Assembly (NCBI GenBank): GCA_011503125.2
Contig: WWBZ02000016.1
Span: 1,178,001-1,242,000, forward strand
Reading direction: 5' to 3'
Source: Botryosphaeria dothidea
Taxonomy: Eukaryota > Ascomycota > Dothideomycetes > Botryosphaeriales > Botryosphaeriaceae
DNA: 64,000 nt
How positions within the stretch are numbered: the first letter of the stretch is position 1; each line of letters starts with the position of its first letter. The position numbers and the translations under genes are program-made. The notes under the pieces were generated by a model, which was not told where the DNA came from, did no database searches, and saw only the letters and a program-made list of their open reading frames with translations. Of this stretch, positions 21,634 to 33,166 are shown piece after piece.

Positions 21634-22416
21634 ATGCGCTGCACAGCATCCTTGCCCTCTCTTCTCAACACCACGGAAAACATCATCACCATGCGTTTGG
21701 GCCATCTTCATCTCTGTCGCCCACAGAGGATATGGCCTTACCAGCGCGTTGCCGCCATTCAAGATCAGGCCGTAGCAAAATATCTGGCCGCAAAAGCTCG
21801 TCCTGAGATAACTCCGCCCAATCCTACCGTTATCACTGCAGAATTCAGCCCTGTCTATACTTGCGGTCGCCGCGAAGTCGGCTCCGTTGATGCCAAGCAA
21901 CAAGAGTATCTGCGTGCCGAGGGCAAGGCCGACTTCGTCGAGGCCCTGCGCGGCGGCCAAACCACCTTCCATGGCCCTGGTCAGCTGGTCGCCTACCCTA
22001 TCATCGACCTGAAAAGGCACAGAATCACGCCACGCGACTACGTCTGTTTACTCGAAAAGAGTGTCATCCAAACATGTGCTCAATTCGGCATCAAAGCCAT
22101 GACTACCGAGCACACCGGTGTGTGGACGACTCCGGAAAAGAAGATATGCGCTCTTGGTCTGCACATGAGACGTAATATCACAAGTCACGGCATTGCCTTG
22201 AACGTCAATACGGATTTGAAATGGTTCGACAGAATTGTTGCCTGTGGTCTTGAGGGCAAGAAGACCACAAGCTTCGAGAACGATGGCGTTGTTGGCAAGA
22301 CTGTCGAGGAAGTCGCCCGCGTTTTCATAAAGAACTTTTCGGAGAGGCTCGGTGCTGTGAGAGTGGACAATATGGATGACCAGGATAATTACTTGAAGTA
22401 CATAGATTTGCAATAA
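21634..22416 (+). CDS. LIP2: Lipoyl(octanoyl) transferase (mitochondrial)
   Basis: Transfers octanoate from acyl carrier protein to lipoyl domains, for example GcvH, in the first step of mitochondrial lipoate synthesis. Single exon. The motif RGGQTTFHGPGQLVAYP is diagnostic. The catalytic Lys lies in EKKICALGLHMRRN and the catalytic Cys in IVACGLEGKKTT. RNITSHGIALNV supplies the conserved core, as in animal LIPT2. The frame runs from ATG 21634; the family domain begins near ATG 21691, and the extra 19 residues could belong to a mitochondrial presequence. Which start is used cannot be settled here. It is divergent from POP7 with 141 to 198 nt between start codons. Confidence 0.92.
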   Translation: MRCTASLPSLLNTTENIITMRLGHLHLCRPQRIWPYQRVAAIQDQAVAKYLAAKARPEITPPNPTVITAEFSPVYTCGRREVGSVDAKQQEYLRAEGKADFVEALRGGQTTFHGPGQLVAYPIIDLKRHRITPRDYVCLLEKSVIQTCAQFGIKAMTTEHTGVWTTPEKKICALGLHMRRNITSHGIALNVNTDLKWFDRIVACGLEGKKTTSFENDGVVGKTVEEVARVFIKNFSERLGAVRVDNMDDQDNYLKYIDLQ

Positions 22417-23087
22417 AAGACTCGCAAGACTCTCAATAGTCGAGGTTCTGGCTCAACCCTTTATGATCACGAAAGAATACACGATGTTCAACGCCCACAG
22501 AGAATATTAAGTTATACCTTTGCCGTAGGGAGTTGAATCATTCTGTTTAAGGAAAACCGATCCCAGTTACGTCCAACAAAAAGTATCACGACCTCATACG
22601 AAAAAGTACTTGAACACGCGCGGATGTTTAACATGACATTTCCGGACCTAAGCAAGCGGTGGAAGGGAAAATTCAAAATTCCCGGCGATCGCTATGAGAT
22701 AGAATTTGCCAGTGATGTGCGGTAGAAAAAGGCTGTTGATCGTAAACGGGCCTACTGGAAAGTTTCCCAACGAGAGCTGGAACTTCCCTACCGGATTGCC
22801 TTAAAGCATGAACTGCTCGACCAAAGAGATGGCGGCGCGAAAATTGATGCGTTAGTCAGGCGTTAGACGAATCCATGATCATTGACGTTAGTAGTTCTAT
22901 TCACAAGTTAATTATCGAGGAGTGACTCCTACTGCATTACTGAATATCACTGTACACGTCATAGGCGAGTCTTTTGATGCATAATAGAATGTACGATATA
23001 TGAGACTTCAATGCTACGTCCAATCTACAAACCACTACTAGCATTTTAGGATATCATCCCTACTTTCTAGCCGCTCTGAAGTTGATA
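22417..23087. other. AT-rich intergenic spacer between convergent genes
   Basis: 3' flanks of LIP2 and the conserved hypothetical gene. AT-rich, with no supported gene or RNA. Confidence 0.55.
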
Positions 23088-24377
23088 TTACACCGCCGCC
23101 TGCTGCTGGAAAGACGCCGCCAACGCAGGAGGCATATCGGCCGTACCATCATCCGGCACCGGTGGCGCAGTGATGCCACCCTGCCACGACCCGCCCTCCT
23201 TCGTCCAGTCAACATGTCCGCTCGACGTAGTCCGTAGGATCGTTGCGGAGAAGTTCGCCAGCTTGGGGCAGCTTTCTTCCAATTTACGCATGTCATCCGC
23301 AGAGGGGAAGGTGTGATTGAGAGCTTTGCGACGCGGGTTCAAGACCTAGGTGCCTACGTGTCAGTCAAGCCATTAAAGAGAGGTAGTGTCGAGGGGGGAG
23401 CTTACAGCCATTGAGAACTCCAATGTCGGATTGCCCACAATTTCTACGCGTTCGATCTCCGGGCAGTTCTTGAGCGCGTCCATCAACCGGTCCTTGCACT
23501 TCTCCGTTGGCTCGATCTCCAACGTTATGCTAATCATAAGCAAGCCAGTGTGCTTCTTCAGTACAGTCTCTAGGTCATCGACGGTGAAAGTGTACAATGT
23601 GGTGTTGAGAGCACGCAAACCCGTCGGGGCCGTCTTGTTGTCGGTCAACATGTAGACGAGATGGTTCGCCGAACTCTTGTGGAAAGCCATGATACCCTCC
23701 GGCTTCGCTTGCATTTCGCCTTCCTCGTTCACGTTCGTTGGGTCCTCCGGATCATCCGTGTTGTCGGGTGCCGCAATATTGAAGCTGCACATCACGAGGC
23801 TTGGGTTGATAAATGACGGCAGTTCTTCCGCCGGTATGCGGCGCAGGAAGTCATCGTCTTCATGCCGGAAAGTGTAATTGAACTGCAGGAACATGATCTG
23901 TTGCTCCTTTTCCCGAGCTGCCAACTTCTCGCCGACGGCCTTGAAGAAGCCCGGGCGCGCGAAAACATCCAGAAGCTGGATAGCTCGCAGCTGCTTCAGT
24001 TTGTCGAAGAAGGTAATGGCGTCATCTTGCGCCTCAGTGGTGATGCCGCACAGAAGCTGGCTATACGCATCAAAGCTGCGCACATTCGGCAGTGCATCCG
24101 CGAGCGCGGAGAGAAAGCCCGCCGGGAATCCCAGCGAGAAGAGCTCCAGAGTCAGGCTCTGAATGCCTTGCGGCAGCGGCGGCATAGCCGTGAAGCTCTC
24201 GAGCTCCTTGGGGTACTCATCGATTTTTATGTCCGACGTCAGTGTCAGCGCCTTGAGCACTTGCGCCTCAGGCGGGAAATCCGGGATGACGAAGCTCTGC
24301 AGCGGTATTTGCGCGCCCTGCGCCTGCGAGGGATCCACAGGCTCCTGGGGGCCTGCTTGTGGGTCGAGCTCAGCCAT
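23088..24377 (-). CDS. Conserved fungal protein of unknown function
   Basis: Not recognised. Two exons, 24377-23406 and 23345-23088, with a 60-nt intron give 409 aa. The N-terminus is MAELDPQAGPQEPVDPSQAQ. The body alternates leucine-rich strands and helices (LKALTLTSDIKIDEYPKEL, IQSLTLELFSLGFPAGFLSAL, LPNVRSFDAYSQLL, IERVEIVGNPTLEF), reminiscent of the solenoid part of fungal F-box or leucine-rich-repeat proteins. No F-box, signal peptide or membrane span is seen. A central acidic insert is rich in Asp and Glu (NTDDPEDPTNVNEEGE). The second exon is Ala/Gln-rich at the end. ATG 24377 is the first in frame after a run of hydrophobic, probably untranslated, codons. Confidence 0.7.
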
Positions 24378-25087
24378 CTTTGGAGCTAGCGAGAGCAAAA
24401 ACAGGAACAATCGCTTTTGTGAGCAGGAGAGGAAAATGAGAAGGAAAGCGGAGAATGACGGAGGGGCGGAGGAGGGGCCGCAACGAGTATTTAACAAGTG
24501 TCGGAAGGCAGGTGTGTCGAGACCCTCAAGCCCGAAGGCAGGATATGCGGGGAAGGCATCATAGTGACCGGGTTGAGGCGGATGCTGGTGCGGAGAGGCT
24601 CGTGTGATGGGTCTGTTGTTGGATCAATTGCTGGGCATGGAGACGCCATGCGGCGGGGACCCTGCGCTCAAATGCGGGGAAAGCTAAAGCCGGGGTCTGC
24701 CATGACTCGACCGTTGAGCGCCGCTTGCGTAGCTGATCTAGCATTTCGGGACTACCTGCAGCATGCTTAGGAATAGTTCGGAGGAGCAGGAGCGGGTCGG
24801 AAGCTCATCAAGCCTTGCGGCGTAGCTTGCGCAGCCCATAGATGAGATCCCTGCCATTGGCGCCATTCCTTGCATAGTAATAACCAGCGACAACATCCAG
24901 CGCCAAAAGCTACTCTTTGGTACCGTGGGATATCATTTACAATTCGAATATTTATCTAGAGGCCTTTGTATCAGCTTCCTGCTGACTGGCACAACCTCGA
25001 TGAACTCGTGCCAAAGTGACACAGGCTGATCCAGAAGACGCCGCACTCCTACCCATTTTGAGAAAAGATCAGGCCACTCAGGCAGTA
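24378..25087. other. Intergenic spacer
   Basis: Promoter of the hypothetical gene and 3' flank of SLU7. No supported gene. Confidence 0.55.
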
Positions 25088-26539
25088 TTAGTCAAGCAGC
25101 TCATCCTTTCCGAGCATCTGTGCCATGGGATCAGCTGCGGATTGCTTTTTCCGTCTGTACTCTTCCATCTCTTCCTCCGTAATTCCGCCTGTCATCTCCG
25201 CCAGTGTCCTCTTCTTCGCCTTGGCGTCTTCCTTTGCCTTCTGATCCCGATCGACTGCGTTCGGTACATGCTCTTCGAGATTCTCCTCCTGCTTCCAAGC
25301 AATTTCCTTGGGGACTTCTTCCACCTCTGCACCTGTCCTACGGCGCTCGGCCTCCTCAAAAGCCTTCTTGCCCGCCTCGCCCGTACAATAACTGTTCTTG
25401 ACTGTAGAGTGACAACATGCGTAACCCCACTGGAAGTTCGACCACCAGCTTCCCCAGACGGATGTGTGGTTGTTGATAAAGACATCCTCTGGATACTTGG
25501 ATTTTGCTTTGGTCTTAGGTAGACCCTTGATGCGGCCATTCTCGTCATACTCAACGAATTTCTCGTTCTCGATGACGGCAGCGTCCCTCATAGGAGCATC
25601 CTTCAAGTGTTCTGAGCCACCGTACTTCTCAAGCAATTCCTTCTTCCTCGCTGCACGCTTTGCCTCCGCCTCCTCCTCTTCCTTCTTCCTGAAAAACTCG
25701 CCTGACGTAGGGTTGGCCTGTAGATGGAGCTGATTCCTATCGCCACGCTGTTGCGACTCCCAGGCTAGTTTTTGTGCCCTTTCGAACTCGGCCGCGTCGC
25801 CCGAAGCCCTCATGAAGCCTTCCTCTGCAACTAATGCTGCAGATGCGTCCGCCGTGGCACCACTGTCGACCATAGATCTCGTCTTGGGATCATATTTTGC
25901 GGAATCGAGATCCAGATTGAGGAGGTACTTAGCTGTATCTTCACGGATACGCAGGTTACGGGTAGACGTGGGTTGTTTTCTGCCCATGTCGGCCTCCGCC
26001 TCGTATTTTGCGCCCTCTTCATCTGCATCCTCCTCTTCGTCACCCTCATTTTTCTCGTCGCCTTTCAGCTTCTTCCTCATTTCCTCCAATTCGTTATATT
26101 CCTCTATGACGGCGTTGTATTCGGTTGGATCGTAACCATTCCAGCGATCCCGCTTGGCATCCCACCCCAGCTTGACATCTTGCACAACCTCGTCAGCTGC
26201 AATGTCCCTGCCAGTCCATTTTGCGCCGGCCTTGCGCGGTCGGCTCAGGCAGTCTTTGGCCTTATGGGTCATGGCGCCACAGTTCTCGCAGGCGCCTTTG
26301 CGGTACTTGGTGGCAGCGGGGCCGGCCTTCTTGCCGCGATCGTACCATTTCGACTGGCTGGACTCGAGGGCGGACTTTTGCAAACGCTGATGCTCGAGGT
26401 AGTCGTTGGCGGAGGTGGCGGAAGGGTCGTCATTATCGTCGGTGATGTAGAAAGGCTTCTTGGCAATGAAACTGGGGATGTACTCGTTGCGTTCTTTGTT
26501 GGCGGCCTCAGCCGGCTTGCGGGGTTGTCCGGGCGGCAT
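25088..26539 (-). CDS. SLU7: Pre-mRNA splicing factor SLU7
   Basis: Second-step splicing factor that acts in the spliceosome at 3' splice-site choice. Single exon from ATG 26539, 483 aa. The N-terminus has [20 protein letters not shown] zinc knuckle lies at residues 84-97 ([14 protein letters not shown]). It is followed by the SLU7 domain: [35 protein letters not shown], and the C-terminal [19 protein letters not shown] with the cysteine-rich end. Acidic and Lys-rich coiled stretches lie between ([31 protein letters not shown]). The frame is open upstream of ATG 26539 but lacks conserved sequence. Divergent from REV3 with a 356-nt gap. Confidence 0.95.
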   Translation of the reverse strand: MPPGQPRKPAEAANKERNEYIPSFIAKKPFYITDDNDDPSATSANDYLEHQRLQKSALESSQSKWYDRGKKAGPAATKYRKGACENCGAMTHKAKDCLSRPRKAGAKWTGRDIAADEVVQDVKLGWDAKRDRWNGYDPTEYNAVIEEYNELEEMRKKLKGDEKNEGDEEEDADEEGAKYEAEADMGRKQPTSTRNLRIREDTAKYLLNLDLDSAKYDPKTRSMVDSGATADASAALVAEEGFMRASGDAAEFERAQKLAWESQQRGDRNQLHLQANPTSGEFFRKKEEEEAEAKRAARKKELLEKYGGSEHLKDAPMRDAAVIENEKFVEYDENGRIKGLPKTKAKSKYPEDVFINNHTSVWGSWWSNFQWGYACCHSTVKNSYCTGEAGKKAFEEAERRRTGAEVEEVPKEIAWKQEENLEEHVPNAVDRDQKAKEDAKAKKRTLAEMTGGITEEEMEEYRRKKQSAADPMAQMLGKDELLD

Positions 26540-26895
26540 GTTGGGCGGGCGGAGAGCGGTAGAATGGCAGATGCGAGGAGTCGAAGATGCGGCGAGCGGA
26601 GGTTGAAAGTCGCTGATGGCCGCACGACGCGATGCGACGGTAGAGCGGCGGTGCGCGTGGCTGGTGCCTGGATGCCTGGCTCGCGTGGCTCTTCGGCGCG
26701 TCCAAGGCACGTCAACTCGCCTTCCAGCCTCCAGTCTCCGCTCGCTCTCCGCCAGTACAAACACAGCGCGCTTTTCCTGCCCTCCGCTCGGTCGCTCCTT
26801 CTCCCGGGCTGTGTTGTCGCGATACACGCCCGCATCATGCTCCAAGCCCTCTGCAACATCCCTGTCAACTTACCATTCAACTGGCCTCGGCCTTG
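26540..26895. promoter_or_regulatory. Divergent promoter of SLU7 and REV3
   Basis: 356 nt between start codons facing away from each other; GC-rich with no clear TATA box. No site could be assigned. Confidence 0.4.
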
Positions 26896-29800
26896 ATGGA
26901 CGTCTTTCGCTTTCGCCTGAATTGTGTCGACCACTATCAGGCTTCTCCGACGAAATTTGACCCGAAGCTGCACTGTGAATTGGGTCTTCCCTCCCAGCGC
27001 CACGATGCCTACCAGATCCCCGTCATTCGCGCATTTGGCGCCACTGAGACCGGCCAGAAAGTTTGCGCCCATATCCACGGCGCGTTGCCATACCTGTACT
27101 TAGAGTACGAGGGGAGCTTGGAGCAAGATGCTGGTGAGTGAAATCTGGATCGCACAGTATGCGTGAGCTAACACACATGCAGTCGATGCCTACATTCAAA
27201 GCTTGCGGATTTCCATCGACCACGTGCTCGCCGTCAGCTACCGCCGAAATGCGTACGACGGCAGGTCGAGATTTGTCGCCCACATCAGCCTCGTGAAGGG
27301 CGTTCCGTTCTTTGGATATCACGTCGGATACAAGTTTTTCCTGAAAATCTACCTGCTCAATCCTCTCAATATGACTCGGTTGGCAGACCTCTTGCAGCAG
27401 GGGGCTATTCTAGCCAAGGTTATGCAGCCTCATGAAATCCATTTGCAATTTCTTTTGCAGTGGATGTGTGATTACAACCTTTACGGATGCGCCTATATCG
27501 ATTGCGCCAAAGTTAGGTTTCGCAACCCCGTGCCGGACTATCTGGAAATGAGCAATCCGGCGCACAAGTGGCACGACAGATCTATTTCTCCGGATTGGAT
27601 TTCTGACGAGGACGATGTTCCACGCAAGAGTCATTGTGCCATTGAGGTCGACGTGTGTGTACAGGATATTCTCAATCGGAAAGAGATCCGTCAAAGGCCC
27701 ATTCACCACAATTTCATGGAGCGATTTAACCACTTGGCGCCCGATGAGAAATTCGTGCATTCTATGGCTGGTCTTTGGAGAGACGAAACTGTCAGAAGGA
27801 AACGAAGGATGGGTATCACAGATCCATCGAGTAGTCCATTCCCTCCAGAAGTTCTGGTCTCCATGTCAGCCGATCCACGGGATACCAGCAAAGGAGGATG
27901 GATCCATGAAGAAGAGTTTCGAGAAATCATGGCTAGGCTGGTCGATGAGGAAAGGCATCAGGACGGCGGGAACAACATCGGGTTCGATCAGTTCGTCAAA
28001 TCTCACTCCAGAGACTCGGAGATCAAAACTGTCTTGGAAAGCGTCGAAGACCTTTTCCCAGACAAGTTGGAAATCTCCCACGCCACGCAGAAGCCTCGTA
28101 TCCAGACTCCAGAGGGCGGTGGAAATCCGCCTGTCCCACTTGTTGATGAGGAAAGCATCACGAGAGTCGATGACGCGGACAGTGCCTACGATTCCGATGA
28201 AGATCGTGCGCGAGAGATGGCACTTTCTCAAGCACCGCCCCGTTTAGATGGTTTGACGCTTGAGTCGGGTAGAAGGGATGACGAGCAGGCTACCGATAAG
28301 GATGAGTTTCACCCTGACGGTGAGCAGTATGGGGAGCAATTTCGGAATTCGAAGGACCCTGTGGGGTCGTCATTCGATGACGAAGGACAGGAACTCACCA
28401 ACTCCGACGATGAATTTGGTAGTTTTCACGAAGATTTCCTTGACAACTTTGACGAACACCCCGGTCATAAACATGGGTCTGTATCAGTCGCGGGGAAGCC
28501 CCCAAAGCGGCAAAAGCTGCTTCATACTACGGAAGACGCCTTCAGTCATGCCAATAATCGAACGGCTCCTAGGAGCTCTCCCATGAAATCATCGCCCTTG
28601 AAATCTATGTTTTCCTCGCGGCGGGTTACTTTCAACGATACTGGCCATCCTGTGGAACCAACTAGTCCTCGAAAGAACCCCGGTCAGGATGTGCCCGCGA
28701 GTCAATCATCGCAGGGGAGTGTCAAGGCTCAGGGATCGCACGGGCCAAACACCCTCTCCTTCCCTGTCGTCAAGAACCCTCACGATACCGATACCGCCCT
28801 TCGATTGAGCCAACGGAGTGGATGGTCCAATTCTCAGAACTCACCTCGTACACCTAAGACCTCCTCCCCGGATAAGGCAAATCCTTCTCTCTATACGCCA
28901 TGGAGCAACAGCAAGTCATCATCGAGTGCAGGGTCGAGCATTGCCACGCCCTCTTCTCAAGTCATTCAGATGGCTGTTCAGCTGCAGAACGCTTTTCCTG
29001 TTCCAAATGGCACGAGTATCTTCTTATCTGCACAGTTACCACCCACAGCGGAAGCCATATCCACGACGATGCTCGACTGCAATCTGCAACCGGTAATATA
29101 TCAAGACGCATACTACAGTGATGAGCGCGACATGCCGGAACGGCCTCGTGAATATGCCGGTCGAGAGTTCAAGCTCGAAAGTAATACTATCCCCTTTCTA
29201 CCAGCTTTTGATCCCACTGGAACCTCACCTGCCAATTTTGGAGAAAAGCCGGGTGTCGTGAGAGACAAGACCAAAGAGCATGCTCAGTACCGGCGACGCA
29301 GCATAAAGTGCTCTTTGCTGAACTGGGAATTCGCTGACTCGCCTCCAACCTATGCCGATGTGGAGAACTGGCTCAAGCAGGAGAAGCACGAGGAAGCAGA
29401 TTCTGATGCAGTGGACGTGGACGTGAACGTCATGGCCGAACAAGAAAAAAGCATGAGAACCAAAGTGCAAGTATCTCAGATCGAGGGACCAACGCAAAGA
29501 AACAAGCACGGCTTCAAGTTCTCACAAAAACAGAAATCTACGAGCGTGAATCATGAGACACAATACATGAGCATCATGAGTCTTGAAGTCCATGTCAACA
29601 CTCGTGGCACTTTTCTTCCAGACCCTTCAGAGGACGAAATCGCATTCGTATCCTGGTGTGTTCAGGACGATGAAGCACAAGGAGCACAAGTAGGTGTTCT
29701 GGCACTGTCCGACGGCGAAGGAGTGGCAAGAAAGATGGCCCGCTGCCTTGATGTGGAAGTACAATACGAGGAGGACGAGCTTGATCTCATCAACAAGATG

Positions 29801-32104
29801 GTCGACATTGTCCGTGAGTTTGACCCGGATATCTTGACTGGATATGAGGTACACAACAGCTCCTGGGGTTATCTCATCGAGCGCGCTCGGCTGAAGTACG
29901 AGTACAATTTGTGCGATGAATTCTCTCGCATGAAGACTCAGTCCCATGGACGCTTTGGTAAAGAAGCCGATCGATGGGGTTTTACCCACACTTCCACCAT
30001 CCACATTACTGGACGACACATGATCAACATTTGGCGTGCGATGCGCGGGGAGCTGAACCTGCTCCAGTACACGATGGAGAACGTCGTCTTCCATCTTTTG
30101 CATAAAAGAATCCCGCGTTTCACCCATCAAGACTTGACAAAGTGGTATCACAGCGGCAAGCCTCGAGATCTGGCCAAGGTTCTTGACTACTTCGTGTCAC
30201 GAGTCCAAATGAACCTTGATATCCTCGAAGCTAACGAGATCATTCCAAGAACGAGTGAGCAAGCTCGTCTCCTCGGAGTTGACTTTTTCTCAGTCATATC
30301 CAGAGGCTCTCAGTTCAAGGTGGAGTCTCTCATGTTCCGAATTGCCAAACCGGAAAACTTCATTTTACCGTCCCCTTCCCGGAAGCAAGTAGGACAGCAA
30401 AATGCTCTCGAGTGTCTCCCTCTTGTTATGGAGCCTCAAAGTGCTTTCTACAACAGCCCGCTTCTGGTCTTGGACTTCCAGTCTCTATACCCATCGGTAA
30501 TGATCGCCTACAACTACTGCTACTCCACCTTCCTTGGGCGAATAACCAGCTGGCGCGGGCAAAACAAGATGGGCTTCACAGACTTCCAACGCGAACCACG
30601 GCTTCTCGAGCTCGTCAAAGATTACGTCAACGTCGCACCAAACGGGATGATGTACGTCAAGCCGGAGATGCGGAAATCGCTATTGGCAAAGATGCTCGGG
30701 GAGATTCTTGAAACCCGCGTGATGGTCAAGAGCGGCATGAAAGTGGACAAAGACGACAAGACACTGCAGCAGCTACTGAACAACAGACAACTCGCACTCA
30801 AGCTCATCGCGAACGTCACCTACGGCTACACCTCCGCCTCCTTCAGCGGGCGCATGCCCTGCTCCGAAATCGCCGACAGCATTGTCCAAACTGGCCGTGA
30901 AACTCTCGAAAAGGCCATCGCCCTCATCCACAGCGTCCAAGAATGGGGCGCCGAGGTCGTCTACGGCGACACCGACTCGCTCTTCGTGTACCTGCCTGGC
31001 CGCACGCGCGAGCAAGCTTTCGACATCGGCGAGAAGATCGCGGCCGCCGTCACCGAGCGCAACCCGCGCCCCGTCAAGCTCAAGTTCGAGAAGGTGTACC
31101 ACCCGTGCGTGCTGCTCGCGAAGAAGCGCTACGTCGGCTTCAAGTACGAGTCACGCAACCAAAAGGAGCCAGAGTTTGATGCGAAGGGCATCGAGACGGT
31201 GCGCCGCGACGGCACGCCGGCCGAGCAGAAGATCGAGGAGAAGGCGCTGAAGCTGCTCTTCCGAACACAAGATCTGAGCCAAGTCAAACGCTACTTCCAG
31301 GCGCAGTGCCGCAAGGTCATGGAGGGGAGATTCAGCATCCAGGACTTCCTCTTCGCCAAGGAGGTCAAGCTGGGGACGTACTCGGACAGGGGTACCGGCC
31401 CGCCCGGCGCCCTTATTGCGACAAGGCGCATGCTCGCGGATCCTCGCGCTGAGCCTCAGTACGGCGAGCGCGTGCCGTACGTCGTCGTGACGGGCGCGCC
31501 TGGCGCGCGGCTGATCGATAGGTGTGTTGCGCCGGAGGCGCTGTTGGCGGACGATCAATTGGAGTTGGATGCGGAGTATTACATCTCGAAGAACCTGATT
31601 CCGCCCCTCGAGCGCATCTTCAACCTTGTCGGCGCAAACGTCAGGGGCTGGTTCGACGAGATGCCCAAGGTGCAGAGGGTGAGGAGCGTTGTTGGGGATG
31701 GCGGTGTTGGCGCGGGCGTCAAGAAGACGCTCGAGAACTACATGCAGTCCAACTCGTGCTTGATTTGCCGGGCGAAATTGCAGCGGCCGAGGCAACCAGT
31801 TGGTACGGGGGCGGTGGAGCAGTCGGCGTTGCCGCTTTGTGAGATGTGTCTGAGGAAGCCGCACACGGCGCTGCTGGAGTTGAGACAGAGGCAACAGCGC
31901 GTCGAATCGAGGGCGCAGGATATCGACGCGGTGTGCAGAAGTTGCGAGGGGAGTGCGTTTGGGGAGGAGGTGAGGTGTGATAGTAGGGATTGTCCCGTCT
32001 TTTACACAAGAGTGAAAGCCAGGGCGGAGGTGAGGAACGTGAAGGGTGGTTTAGATGGTGTTGCGAGGGCATTGGAGGAGAAGGCAGAGGGGTTGGATTG
32101 GTAG
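26896..32104 (+). CDS. REV3: DNA polymerase zeta catalytic subunit
   Basis: Family B translesion polymerase acting in the nucleus with Rev7 to extend from mismatched or damaged primer ends. Two exons, 26896-27133 and 27183-32104, give 1719 aa. The N-terminus (MDVFRFRLNCVDHYQ; ALPYLYLEYEG) is typical of Rev3. A long low-complexity middle follows. An inactive exonuclease-like domain precedes the polymerase palm: DFQSLYPSVMIAYN at about residue 1177, KLIANVTYGYTSASFSGRM at about 1286, YGDTDSLFVY at about 1340. The C-terminus has two cysteine clusters: CLIC...CEMC from about residue 1605, and CRSC...CDSRDC from about 1664, the latter the usual site for an iron-sulfur cluster. Length is like other fungal Rev3. 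Codon use turns GC-rich in the palm region, producing long false frames on the other strand. Confidence 0.97.
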
Positions 32105-33166
32105 CGCAGCTGTACAACAATCAGCTGAGCCACGTGGAGAGATGGCATCTAAAGCATGACACAGGGCGAAGGAACCCAGCCCGAGTGACGGAGCTGAAGC
32201 ATTGAGTCACGGCCGTAATGTTTTGTTTGTGATGTGTAGCACACAGTTCCACCGCATATTCTAATGTAAAAGTATCCAGGCCGACCATTACAGCTGAGTG
32301 TCAAAGACTCGTGCCAGCAGTGCTACTGATCCCGCTGTGCTTTGTAGTACAGTTTTGTGGCTTGCATGCAAGGCACCACTGCTTTTCAGCTCTCTTGGTT
32401 GACTCTTATCTGTGCTCGACGCCGTAGCCAGCCTGCAAGTCAGCTGCCGTATCAAGGACTGTCAATTAATGGCGGCTCATTCTGACGCATTCGAGAGCTT
32501 CCAAAGTATCTGGAAACCTACGGACTCTCCAAGTATCCTTAAAATTTCTGTTCCAACTTTATTGGCTATAATACCCTGCCAGAAGAACAACCTTCTGCTC
32601 ATTAAGAAAGCCATATGGAGTACTTCTTCCTTCCAAAGTGAGTCTCCCGTAAACCACTTGACCGGATCCTGGAATCTGTGGCTTGTGTTAATCAGGCTGG
32701 ATCAACTTCAAGGCCATCCAGTCAAGGCAACTTTTCGGTCGCTGGGCAGGTTTGACGCTCATGCACGATTCGTGGTGGGAAGTGGTGACAGGAAAGGCTT
32801 ACTGGTCCTCCTTGACTGCTCCAACCACGCGTTTAAGGCCATCTGCGGAGTGGAAAAGGCTTCCTGAGTCCGACTCCTGGAAAAAAATTATGTTATTTGT
32901 GGATCGACGTAACATCCACTCGGCTGCAGATTGTGTCAGGTTGTATCACAACACCCTTTATGCGGAATATTTTCTCGACTTGGAATTGTCGTCCATTTTT
33001 CCGCCTGGTGGCCAAAAGACTTGGAGCCTTGGGCTGAAAGACTCCGAGAGGAGTTTCGGTACCGTTGCACTCACCGCGGTGAGCTCTCCGAAATCTCATT
33101 CTGGTCGTTTCTAGATGCCTTTCAAGTACGTTTCTTCAGTGGAACACAACCCCATCAGCAGATAGC
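32105..33166. other. Intergenic spacer between convergent genes
   Basis: 3' flanks of REV3 and of the hypothetical gene. Short frames at 32412-33114 show no domain. No gene supported. Confidence 0.5.

Noticed and set aside
22140..22260. Apparent loss of catalytic Cys in LIP2 (RNITSHG instead of RGCSFHG)
   Set aside because: The catalytic Cys of this family lies further on, in the VACG segment, and is present, as is the Lys before ICALG.
31151..31894. Long minus-strand frame opposite the REV3 palm and C-terminus
   Set aside because: It lies antisense to conserved REV3 sequence, is Arg/Leu-rich from GC bias, and has no family motif.
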